The notes below the pieces were generated by a model. That model was not told the DNA's origin. It searched no databases and saw nothing but the letters and a program-made list of their open reading frames with translations. 64,000 nucleotides of DNA from contig NZ_VFNI01000004.1 of NCBI RefSeq assembly GCF_006715495.1, positions 67,013 to 131,012 of the forward strand. Reading direction: 5' to 3'. Position numbers and translations under genes: made by a program. The DNA comes from Herbaspirillum sp. SJZ106. Its GTDB lineage: Bacteria > Pseudomonadota > Gammaproteobacteria > Burkholderiales > Burkholderiaceae_D. Positions 18,341-25,670 of the stretch are shown here, piece after piece (within the stretch, counting starts at the first letter, position 1; each line of letters begins with the position of its first letter).

Positions 18341-19993
18341 ATGCCTCATCACACCCCGCTGATCGCCACCATTGTCGGTGGCCTGGTGCTGGCGTTCATT
18401 TTCGGCACCCTGGCCAATCGTTTCAAGATGCCGCCGCTGATCGGCTACCTGGTCGCCGGTATCGCGATCGGCCCGTTCACGCCGGGTTTCGTCGGCGACG
18501 CCGACCTGGCGCAGGAGCTGGCCGAGATCGGCGTGATCCTGCTGATGTTCGGCGTCGGCCTGCATTTTTCGCTCAAGGACCTGCTCTCGGTAAAGAACAT
18601 CGCCATTCCCGGCGCCGTGGCGCAGATCGCCATCGCCACCTTGCTTGGCATGGGGTTGGGATGGGCGCTGGGATGGCCGGTCGGGGAGGGATTCCTGTTC
18701 GGCCTGGCCTTGTCGGTGGCCAGCACGGTGGTGTTGCTGACGGCGCTGCAGGAGCGGCGCCTGGTGGAAACCAAGCGCGGGCGCATTGCCGTGGGCTGGC
18801 TGATCGTGGAAGACATCGCGATGGTGCTGGCGCTGGTGCTGATCCCGGCGTTGAGCGGCATCCTCGGCGGCAAGGGCGAGGCCATGAGCGGCAATGCCTT
18901 GCTGCTGACGCTGGGCATGACGCTGGGCAAGGTGGTGGCCTTCGTGGCGGTGATGCTGATCGTGGGGCGCCGGGTGATTCCGTGGGTTCTGGAGCGGATT
19001 GCCGATACCGGCTCGCGTGAGCTGTTTCGCCTGGCGGTGCTGGCGATCGCGCTCGGGTTTGCATTGGGTTCGGCGTATGTGTTCGGGGTATCGTTCGCTC
19101 TGGGCGCTTTCTTCGCCGGCATGATCTTGTCGGAGTCCGAACTCAGCCACCGCGCCGCGGAGGAGTCATTGCCGTTGCGCGACGCTTTCGCGGTGCTGTT
19201 CTTCGTCTCGGTGGGCATGCTGTTCGACCCGTCGATATTGCTGCGCGAACCGTTGCTGGTGTTGGCCACCGTGCTGATCATCGTGGTCGGCAAATCGCTG
19301 GCGGCATTGCTGATCGTGCGTATTTTCGGCCACCCGATGTCGACTGCGCTGACCATCTCCGCCAGTCTGGCGCAGATCGGCGAATTCTCCTTCATCCTGG
19401 CGACGCTGGGCATCTCGCTGGACCTGCTGTCGCCGATGGCGCGCGACCTGATCCTGGGCGGCGCGATTCTTTCCATCCTTATCAACCCGCTGCTGTTTTC
19501 GCTGCTGGACCGCCTCAAGGCGCGTCTGGAAGCCCGCGAGGGCGTCGAGGCGCCGGCCGAAGCGGCACAGCAGGCAGTCGATCTCGAAGGCCATGTGGTG
19601 CTGGTCGGTTACGGCCGCGTCGGACGTGGCATTGGCGAGCAATTGCGGGCCCAGGGCAGGCCCTTCGTGGTGATCGAGGCGCAGATCGAGAATGTCGAAG
19701 CCTTGCGCGCCGAAGGCATCCCGGTGTTGTATGGCAATGGCGCGCAGGCCGATCTGCTGGAGCCGGCCGCTATCGAACGCGCGCGCTGGCTGCTGGTAGC
19801 CATTCCCGATGTATTCGAAGCCGGCCAGTTGATCGAGCATGCGCGTGCCGCCAATCCTAGCCTGCAGGTGGTGGCGCGGGCCCATTCCGATGCCGAAATC
19901 GAGCATCTTGAGAAGCACGGCGCCAACCAGGTAATCATGGGCGAGCGCGAGATTGCCCGCGGCATGCTGGGGGCGCTGGGGCAGGGCGCCTGA
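18341..19993 (+). CDS. YbaL-type monovalent cation:proton antiporter (CPA2) with NAD-binding domain
   Basis: A 550-residue inner-membrane antiporter of the Kef/YbaL group, exporting K+ or Na+ in exchange for H+. The first ~390 residues form the multi-span CPA2 domain (PPLIGYLVAGIAIGP, GVILLMFGVGLHFS, SVASTVVLLTAL, SLAQIGEFSFILA). A C-terminal TrkA-N nucleotide-binding domain follows (VLVGYGRVGRGIGEQL). There is no TrkA-C domain, and the long central region matches YbaL better than KefB/KefC (family-level judgement). No KefF/KefG-like partner is adjacent. The FMN riboswitch of the next gene begins about 130 bp downstream. Confidence 0.88.
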   Translation: MPHHTPLIATIVGGLVLAFIFGTLANRFKMPPLIGYLVAGIAIGPFTPGFVGDADLAQELAEIGVILLMFGVGLHFSLKDLLSVKNIAIPGAVAQIAIATLLGMGLGWALGWPVGEGFLFGLALSVASTVVLLTALQERRLVETKRGRIAVGWLIVEDIAMVLALVLIPALSGILGGKGEAMSGNALLLTLGMTLGKVVAFVAVMLIVGRRVIPWVLERIADTGSRELFRLAVLAIALGFALGSAYVFGVSFALGAFFAGMILSESELSHRAAEESLPLRDAFAVLFFVSVGMLFDPSILLREPLLVLATVLIIVVGKSLAALLIVRIFGHPMSTALTISASLAQIGEFSFILATLGISLDLLSPMARDLILGGAILSILINPLLFSLLDRLKARLEAREGVEAPAEAAQQAVDLEGHVVLVGYGRVGRGIGEQLRAQGRPFVVIEAQIENVEALRAEGIPVLYGNGAQADLLEPAAIERARWLLVAIPDVFEAGQLIEHARAANPSLQVVARAHSDAEIEHLEKHGANQVIMGEREIARGMLGALGQGA

Positions 19994-20121
19994 GTCCGGC
20001 GGACTGGCGGGCGCGCAGGAGCCGGTGGCCAAGATCCATGGCGCTCTGCAGCATTCGCCAGGCCATGATAAAGTCCCGTTTGCCGCGCCGATAGGGTTTG
20101 CGCCCGAGGCGCGGCAACAAG

Positions 20122-20287
20122 TTCTCGGGGCGGGGTGTAATTCCCCACCGGCGGTGATCATGCGACGCCTGTACGGCGCTGGCATGTAGCCCGCGAGCGC
20201 CCGGCATGCCGATTCCTTTCGGCGCCGGGGTCAGCAGACCTGGTGCGATCCCGGGGCCGACGGTCACAGTCCGGATGAAAGAGAACG
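20122..20287 (+). promoter_or_regulatory. FMN riboswitch (RFN element)
   Basis: Conserved RFN segments occur in order: TTCTCGGGGCGGGGTGTAAT, TCCCCACCGGCGGTGAT, AGCCCGCGAGCG, GGTCAGCAGACCTGGTGCGA, GGGGCCGACGGTCACAGTCC and GGATGAAAGAGA. A variable helix lies between the third and fourth. It precedes the lumazine synthase gene, so FMN should repress that gene. Downstream, an 8-bp hairpin CGCACGCG/CGCGTGCG (20303-20323) lies in the expression platform. It has no T tract, so control is more likely at translation initiation than by termination (inference). Confidence 0.95.
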
Positions 20288-20372
20288 GGATGCGCGATAC
20301 CGCGCACGCGCGCAGCGCGTGCGGCCGCGCATTCCCACGCCCTGTTTATTCATCGAACAGGAGTCCTGAACC

Positions 20373-20948
20373 GTGTCTCAAGCCACATCTCAAGCCGCAC
20401 CTCAAGCAGTATCGCAAACCGCGTCCCACGCCATCCCCCATCCGCGTTTTTCTTTCGGCCATGCCGACCACGGCAAGCGCATCGCCTTTGTCCAGGCCAG
20501 CTGGCACAAGGAGATCGTCGACCAGTGCCGCATTGCCTTCACCGAGGAAATCGCCAGGCTGGGCTGGCCCGCCGACAGCATCGATTTCTTCGAGCTGCCG
20601 GGGGCTTTTGAAATCCCGTTGCATGCCAAGGTCCTGGCCAAGAGCGGCAAGTATGCGGGCGTAGTTGCCAGCGCCCTGGTCGTCGACGGCGGTATTTATC
20701 GCCATGATTTCGTCGCCCAGTCGGTGGTCTCGGCGCTGATGCAAGTCCAGCTGGAAACCGAAGTGCCGGTTTTCTCGGCGGTATTGACGCCGCATCATTT
20801 CCATTCGCATGGCGAGCATCAAACCTTCTTCCATGAGCATTTCCTGGTCAAGGGACGCGAAGCGGCCCATGCTTGCGCGACGACTGTCGCCAAACTGGCA
20901 GAAATCAGGGCTGCCGAAGGCGCCAAGCCGTCGTTGAACGCGGCCTGA
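20373..20948 (+). CDS. ribH2: 6,7-dimethyl-8-ribityllumazine synthase, type II-like
   Basis: Makes the direct riboflavin precursor from ribulose-derived dihydroxybutanone phosphate and the aminopyrimidine. The 191-residue product has a Gln/Ala-rich N-terminal lead, then AFVQASWHKEIVDQC, FFELPGAFEIPLHAK, and ALVVDGGIYRHDFVAQSVV. In the last motif the classical RibH loop is replaced by the pattern of type II enzymes known from Brucella and Mesorhizobium. The start is GTG at 20373, preceded by CAGGAG. It is the only riboflavin gene here and lies directly under an FMN riboswitch. A flavin-binding rather than synthetic role cannot be excluded by sequence alone. Confidence 0.85.
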   Translation: MSQATSQAAPQAVSQTASHAIPHPRFSFGHADHGKRIAFVQASWHKEIVDQCRIAFTEEIARLGWPADSIDFFELPGAFEIPLHAKVLAKSGKYAGVVASALVVDGGIYRHDFVAQSVVSALMQVQLETEVPVFSAVLTPHHFHSHGEHQTFFHEHFLVKGREAAHACATTVAKLAEIRAAEGAKPSLNAA

Positions 20949-20957
20949 TTGGGCCAC

Positions 20958-21000
20958 GATCCGGCGCGCAGCGGCCAACCAGCCCGCTGCGCGCCGGATC
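20958..21000 (+). terminator. Perfect 17-bp hairpin after ribH2
   Basis: Arms 20958-20974 and 20984-21000 (GATCCGGCGCGCAGCGG and its exact complement) with a 9-base loop. No T tract follows, so it may be a Rho-dependent 3'-end stabiliser rather than a classic terminator. Confidence 0.6.
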
Positions 21001-21132
21001 GGATTGCCTGGTGTTAATTTTCCTGATGCTTGTGAAGCATTTGCTTACAAACATTACGCCTTTTCTCTAGCAGGGCATCGCGCCGGAGCATATATTCTGG
21101 ATACGTATTTCAGAATGGATAAAGGAGCTATC

Positions 21133-21375
21133 GTGAAAAAGTCGATTCCCATGATTGCCGGCATGTTTGCCATCGCGGCAGTGGCCGGCCTGTCCGCCGC
21201 GCCGGCCATGGCCGGGCATGTCTCGATCGGCGTGAATATCGGCGTTCCGGGCGCCTATTACGCAGCTCCGCAGCCGGTATATGTCCAGCCTGCGCCGGTG
21301 TATGTCGAGCGCGACTACTATCGCCGCCATCGTCATTGGCACCGTCCGCCGCCGCCTCCGTACTGGCATCGTTGA
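21133..21375 (+). CDS. Small secreted Tyr/Pro/His-rich protein
   Basis: An 80-residue product with a signal peptide (MKKSIPMIAGMFAIAAVAGL...APAMA) followed by a mature part of about 53 residues with PVYVQPAPVYVE, a PXPV-like repeat, and a basic aromatic tail YYRRHRHWHRPPPPPYWHR. The GTG start at 21133 is preceded by AAAGGAG and gives the proper signal peptide; an in-frame ATG at 21115 would add six residues. Similar small envelope proteins are common in Burkholderiales, with unknown function. A strong terminator follows. Confidence 0.8.
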   Translation: MKKSIPMIAGMFAIAAVAGLSAAPAMAGHVSIGVNIGVPGAYYAAPQPVYVQPAPVYVERDYYRRHRHWHRPPPPPYWHR

Positions 21376-21416
21376 TGTGCGGCAGGACGGCTGGGTCTGC
21401 AATGATCCAGCCTATC

Positions 21417-21444
21417 AAAAATGGCGGCCCGGGCCGCCATTTTT
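21417..21444. terminator. Bidirectional intrinsic terminator
   Basis: Self-complementary AAAAATGGCGGCCC / GGGCCGCCATTTTT gives a hairpin with an A tract on one side and a T tract on the other. It lies between the convergent genes ending at 21375 (+) and 21490 (-) and can serve both. Confidence 0.93.
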
Positions 21445-21489
21445 ATTGTCTTCATCACCTGATTTTACCGATGCCGGCCGCCTGAGCGG

Positions 21490-22053
21490 CTATTTTTTCG
21501 GTTGCGCCTGATCGTCTTCTTCGGTATCGACCAGCAGGTAACGCTCGGCCGCACCGAAGAAACGGTCATAGAAATCGGGGGAGCGAATGGTTTCGCTGGA
21601 GACCCGCACCAGGGAATCGTCGCTGGAGCCGAAAGGCATCGAGACCGACCCTAGCACGCCCACGCCAAGACTGGCGGAGGTGTTGCTCTTCTTTAAGGCG
21701 AACCCATCCTGGGTGGCGCTGACGAACATGGTCGAGCTTTTGCCGTTGCCATTGGAGGCGCACACGACATGGAACGCGATTTCCATATGTTTGTCGCTGG
21801 CCGGCTGGAAGCTCTTGTTGCCATCCATGGTGTTTTCGGTGGTCTTGCTGATGACATAGCCCTGGCCCAGCAACGCCCGGCGCGCCGCTTCGCAGACCGC
21901 CTTTTCGGTGCCGGGGAAACTGCGCGAGAAGGCGCTGGTGTCGCTGAATTCTTCCTGGTGGTAGAACGCGGCCTTGTCGGTGGAACAGGCCGACAGGCCC
22001 AAAGAGAACACGGCAATCAGGAGCAGGGGATAAGGAAAGCGCGGGCGGGGCAT
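21490..22053 (-). CDS. DUF2242-family lipoprotein
   Basis: A 187-residue predicted lipoprotein: signal peptide MPRPRFPYPLLLIAVFSLG ending in the lipobox LSAC. The mature domain has SRSFPGTEKAVCEAARRALL, GYVISKTTENTMDGNKSFQ and HMEIAFHVVCAS, which I recognise as the DUF2242 pattern of beta- and gammaproteobacteria. Function is unknown. The acid/Gln-rich end is EEDDQAQPKK. The start at 22053 is chosen for the signal peptide, since longer in-frame starts would place the lipobox far inside. It is divergent from the nitronate monooxygenase gene. Confidence 0.88.
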   Translation of the reverse strand: MPRPRFPYPLLLIAVFSLGLSACSTDKAAFYHQEEFSDTSAFSRSFPGTEKAVCEAARRALLGQGYVISKTTENTMDGNKSFQPASDKHMEIAFHVVCASNGNGKSSTMFVSATQDGFALKKSNTSASLGVGVLGSVSMPFGSSDDSLVRVSSETIRSPDFYDRFFGAAERYLLVDTEEDDQAQPKK

Positions 22054-22343
22054 GCAACAAATCTCCGACAACAGGTGGCCTGAATTGTAAGGGATTCGAT
22101 GCGCGACGGGTTCGAAGAGTTCGTAAATATCGGTAACGGAGCCGTAAGCGCCAGAAACGATGGCGATCTGCCGTGCATGTGCGCGCTTTCCACTTGTTTG
22201 CAGCGTTTTGCCGCCGCGCCGGATGCTGCGATTGCGCGCCAGGCCTGCTATCCTGTTTGGCATCATGTCTGTCGGCGCGCCGGATAAGCGCTTCTCAAGC
22301 GCTTTTTCTGCAGAGCTCGCCAAACAATCCTCGGGCGCATCCT

Positions 22344-23399
22344 ATGAATTCATTGCAAACTCTCTTCGGCATCGAACATCCATTGATCCAGGCGCCGATG
22401 GCCGGCGTTCAACTGCATGGGCTGGCGGCGGCCGTATCCAACGCCGGCGCGCTCGGCTCCCTGCCTGGCGCCATGCTGGCGCCAGCGGCGCTGGCCGAGG
22501 AGCTCGGCAAGCTGCGCGCGGCCACGGATAAGCCCTACAACGTCAATTTTTTCGCCCACACCAATCCTGAGCCCGATGCCGTCCACGAGGAGCGTTGGCG
22601 CAGGGCCTTGTCTCCATATTATGAAGAGTTCGGCATCGATGCCTCGTCCATTGCCGCAGGCCCCGGCCGCCAGCCGTTCAGCCCGGCGGTGGCCGATTTG
22701 CTGGAGGCATTCAAGCCCAAGGTGGTCAGTTTCCATTTCGGGCTGCCGGCGCCGGAGCTGATGCAGCGGCTGCGCAGCTGGGGTGCGCGCATCATCGCTT
22801 CGGCCACCACGGTGGAAGAGGCGAAGTGGCTGGCCGAACGCGGCGTCGATGCCATCATTGCCCAAGGCGTGGAGGCAGGCGGCCATCGCGGCATTTTTCT
22901 TTCCGACGACCTGACGACCCAGGTCGGGACATTTTGCCTGGTGCCGCAGATCGCCCGCGCCGTGAAACTGCCCGTGATTGCCGCCGGCGGCATTGCTGAC
23001 GCCAACGGCGTGGCGGCGGCCATGGCGCTGGGCGCGGCCGGCGTGCAAGTCGGCACTGCCTACATGCTGTGTCCGGAAGCGATTACCGGCGCACTGCATC
23101 GCGCCGCGTTGAAGAGCGAACGCGCGCGCCATACGGCCTTGACCAATTTGTTTACCGGACGTCCCGCGCGCGGCATCGTCAACCGTGCGATGCGCGAGCT
23201 GGGGCCGATCAGTGCGGAAGCGCCGGCATTCCCGTTGGCGACGTCGGGCATCGCTCCTTTGCGCGCCAAGGCCGAGGCTGCCGGGCGCGACGATTTCACT
23301 TCGATGTGGGCGGGACAGAACGCAGACGGATGTAAAGAGATCCCGGCAGCAGAGCTGACGCGAGAGCTGGTGGCGGGGCTGCAAACGGCAGGGCATTGA
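22344..23399 (+). CDS. Nitronate monooxygenase (2-nitropropane dioxygenase family)
   Basis: FMN-dependent TIM-barrel enzyme that detoxifies propionate 3-nitronate and alkyl nitronates. The 351-residue protein has HPLIQAPMAGV at the N terminus, AQGVEAGGHRGIF (the conserved active-site region of class I enzymes), PVIAAGGIADANGVAAAMALGA and GVQVGTAYM for FMN phosphate binding. The start at 22344 (MNSLQTLFG) matches the family N terminus. No operon partner is evident. Substrate cannot be told from sequence. Confidence 0.92.
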   Translation: MNSLQTLFGIEHPLIQAPMAGVQLHGLAAAVSNAGALGSLPGAMLAPAALAEELGKLRAATDKPYNVNFFAHTNPEPDAVHEERWRRALSPYYEEFGIDASSIAAGPGRQPFSPAVADLLEAFKPKVVSFHFGLPAPELMQRLRSWGARIIASATTVEEAKWLAERGVDAIIAQGVEAGGHRGIFLSDDLTTQVGTFCLVPQIARAVKLPVIAAGGIADANGVAAAMALGAAGVQVGTAYMLCPEAITGALHRAALKSERARHTALTNLFTGRPARGIVNRAMRELGPISAEAPAFPLATSGIAPLRAKAEAAGRDDFTSMWAGQNADGCKEIPAAELTRELVAGLQTAGH

Positions 23400-23662
23400 T
23401 GTGTTCCGGCGCTGCATTTTAGGCATCGGAGGCGCACGGAAATCAGAACGCATCTCATGCCTGTTGTTGCAATGAGTTCTGCCATTTGGCGGGAATGTCG
23501 AAATGCCTCGCCAAATTCCGGCTTGCATGCGTAAAATCGCTTATGAAATTACCGTGCTGTTAGTAAGGCCTAATAATTCAATGGTATCGTTTTCCATCAG
23601 AACTATCGTGAATCTGCCCGCGACCCGGACGGATTCGAATAACTTCCTTGTTAAAGATAGCA

Positions 23663-23884
23663 ATGGATAAAAATCAGAAAGTGGAATTGGAGCGCATCCA
23701 GAAGGAATTGATTGATGCGCACAACAAGGCTGCCTGGCAAATGGCAGCCACCATCATCAAGGCATCCCTTGTCAAGAACGGCATGGATCAGCCACCTACG
23801 GCGGCCGAGCTGGCCGCCCTCAATGCCACCATTACCAATTTGCGCAGCGTGGCCGAAGATGCGCTGGAATTGCTCAAGCGCTGA
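23663..23884 (+). CDS. Small conserved hypothetical protein
   Basis: A 73-residue, mostly helical product (MDKNQKVELERIQKELIDAH...). It has no signal peptide, membrane segment or domain that I can name. An ATG with no strong ribosome-binding site begins the frame at 23663; a TTG 15 bp upstream is possible. Codon use is like that of neighbouring genes, which supports it being coding. It stands alone between the nitronate monooxygenase and tRNA-Leu. Confidence 0.6.
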   Translation: MDKNQKVELERIQKELIDAHNKAAWQMAATIIKASLVKNGMDQPPTAAELAALNATITNLRSVAEDALELLKR

Positions 23885-24063
23885 CGGGCGTGTCTCCATG
23901 ATTCCCGATAACCGGGTTCTTCATCGGCTACCTCTTTCTTGATCGTCCTGCTCGCTTGCCTCGCATCCGGCGGCCAAGCCGGTGTCAGGCAGCCGTCTTT
24001 GCCGACGGGCGGTTTTATTCGTGGTCCGGCAAAACAATCAGCGGAACTGCGGCGACTCGCTGC

Positions 24064-24069
24064 TATAAT
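24064..24069 (+). promoter_or_regulatory. -10 element of tRNA-Leu
   Basis: TATAAT 36 bp before the tRNA. No clear -35 hexamer was found at the right distance. Confidence 0.55.
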
Positions 24070-24105
24070 GCGATCCTTTTTCGGCGGCCAGCGCCGTTTC
24101 CACAC

Positions 24106-24198
24106 GCCTGAGTGGTGAAATTGGTAGACACAGCGGACTTAAAATCCGCCGCTTACCCGCGAGGGGGCGTACCGGTTCGATTCCGGTCTCAGGCACCA
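24106..24198 (+). tRNA. tRNA-Leu (TAA)
   Basis: A 93-nt class II tRNA: acceptor GCCTGAG/CTCAGGC, anticodon loop CTTAAAA (anticodon TAA), a long variable arm of about 21 nt, T loop TTCGATT, discriminator A and encoded CCA. Confidence 0.97.
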
Positions 24199-24380
24199 AT
24201 GCGGCACTGTTCCGCAACCCGGTCAGCGGGATTCCAGACTTCCATTTCCTCCTTTGTCAGCCGGCGCCATCGAGCGCGGAGGCGCGAGCCGTTTCCGATC
24301 CGCTTCCATCGGGCCTCGCATCCGGCAAGCCGCGGCGAGAGAGTAAAATGGAGCCTTCATTGATCATGAGGGCCGCGACG

Positions 24381-25247
24381 ATGACAGAAGCAGTAGTGAA
24401 GACGGTGCAGTGCATTTCTCCCGGCGGGCTGCACACGATGGCCTACAAGGAATGGGGAGATCCCCGCAACCCCAACGTGCTGGTGTGCGTGCATGGCGTC
24501 ACGCGCGTGTCGGACGACTTCGACCGCATGGCGCGCGAGCTGTGCGACACCTACCGGGTCGTCTGTCCCGACGTGGTCGGACGCGGCCGTTCCGGGCGCT
24601 TGCGCGATCCGCAGTATTACACGGTGCCGCAATACATCAGCGACATGGTGACCTTGCTGGCGCGCCTGGATGCGGAGATTGTCGACTGGTTCGGCACTTC
24701 CATGGGCGGCCTGATCGGCATGGGCCTGGCGTCGTTGCCGGACAATCCCATCCGCCGCCTGGTGCTCAATGACATCGGCCCCTCCATCAACGGTTCCGCG
24801 CTGGCGCGCATCGGCGAGTACATCGGCCAGGATGTGCGTTTCGACAGCTTCGGCGAAGCCGCGCAATACATCCGCACCATCTCGGCCAGCTTCGGCGCGC
24901 ACAGCGAGGAGGAATGGCACAAGCTGGCCAGCGACGTGCTGCGCCAGAACGACGACGGCAAGTGGATTCGCCACTACGACCTGTCGCTGGCGGTACCGTT
25001 CAAGCTGACCACGCCCGAAGCCGCCACCGTGGCCGAGCAGATGCTGTGGGCCGCATACGATGCCATCCGCTGCCCAACCTTGCTGGTGCGCGGCGCGCAT
25101 TCCGACCTGTTGCTGCCTGATGTAGCGCAAGCCATGACGCAGCGCGGACCAAGGGCCCGTCTGGTCGAATTGCCTGATGTGGGCCATGCGCCCACCTTCA
25201 TGCATGCGGACCAGATCGAGATCGCCAAACAGTTCCTGCTGGGCTGA
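24381..25247 (+). CDS. Alpha/beta hydrolase
   Basis: A soluble alpha/beta-fold hydrolase of about 288 residues. The oxyanion region is VCVHGVTR, the nucleophile elbow is GTSMGGLIG (Ser), the acid is in LLVRGAHSDLLLP and the His in DVGHAPTF. The substrate is unknown. The start at 24381 (MTEAVVK) has GAGGG upstream. In-frame ATGs at 24348 and 24366 are alternatives that add 11 or 5 residues. It is followed by ridA and relA on the same strand with short gaps, so co-transcription is possible. Confidence 0.88.
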   Translation: MTEAVVKTVQCISPGGLHTMAYKEWGDPRNPNVLVCVHGVTRVSDDFDRMARELCDTYRVVCPDVVGRGRSGRLRDPQYYTVPQYISDMVTLLARLDAEIVDWFGTSMGGLIGMGLASLPDNPIRRLVLNDIGPSINGSALARIGEYIGQDVRFDSFGEAAQYIRTISASFGAHSEEEWHKLASDVLRQNDDGKWIRHYDLSLAVPFKLTTPEAATVAEQMLWAAYDAIRCPTLLVRGAHSDLLLPDVAQAMTQRGPRARLVELPDVGHAPTFMHADQIEIAKQFLLG

Positions 25248-25313
25248 GTTCTCCGCTTTTCCCGGCACGATTCATCTTTACCTGTAACAGCAATAACGCA
25301 TAAAGGAAGTCAC

Positions 25314-25664
25314 ATGTCTGTACAACGCCTGCATGTCGGAAAGCGCCTTTCCGAAGTCGCCATCCATAACGGCACCGTGTATCTGGCCGGCCAGATCGCC
25401 GAAGACACGGCCCAGAATATCGAAGGGCAGACCCGCGAGGTGCTGGGCCACATCGACCGCCTGCTGGCCGAAGCCGGCAGCGACAAGAGCAAGATCCTGT
25501 CGTGCCAGATCTACCTGGCCGACGTGAAGGACTTCGCCGGCATGAACGCGGTGTGGGACGAGTGGGTCGCGCAAGGCAATGCGCCCCCGCGCGCCACGGT
25601 TGAAGCCAAGCTGGCCCGTCCCGAACTGCTGGTGGAAATCATCATCGTCGCGGCCCAGAAGTAA
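25314..25664 (+). CDS. RidA-family protein (enamine/imine deaminase)
   Basis: Members hydrolyse reactive enamine/imine intermediates such as 2-aminoacrylate. The 116-residue protein has the family pattern NGTVYLAGQIA, the helix with IDRLLAEAGSDKSKIL, CQIYLADVKDFAGMNAVWDEW and the Arg-containing PPRATVEAKLARPELLVEI. It begins after an AAAGGAAG site and lies 6 bp before relA. Confidence 0.93.
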   Translation: MSVQRLHVGKRLSEVAIHNGTVYLAGQIAEDTAQNIEGQTREVLGHIDRLLAEAGSDKSKILSCQIYLADVKDFAGMNAVWDEWVAQGNAPPRATVEAKLARPELLVEIIIVAAQK

Positions 25665-25670
25665 GCAGCC

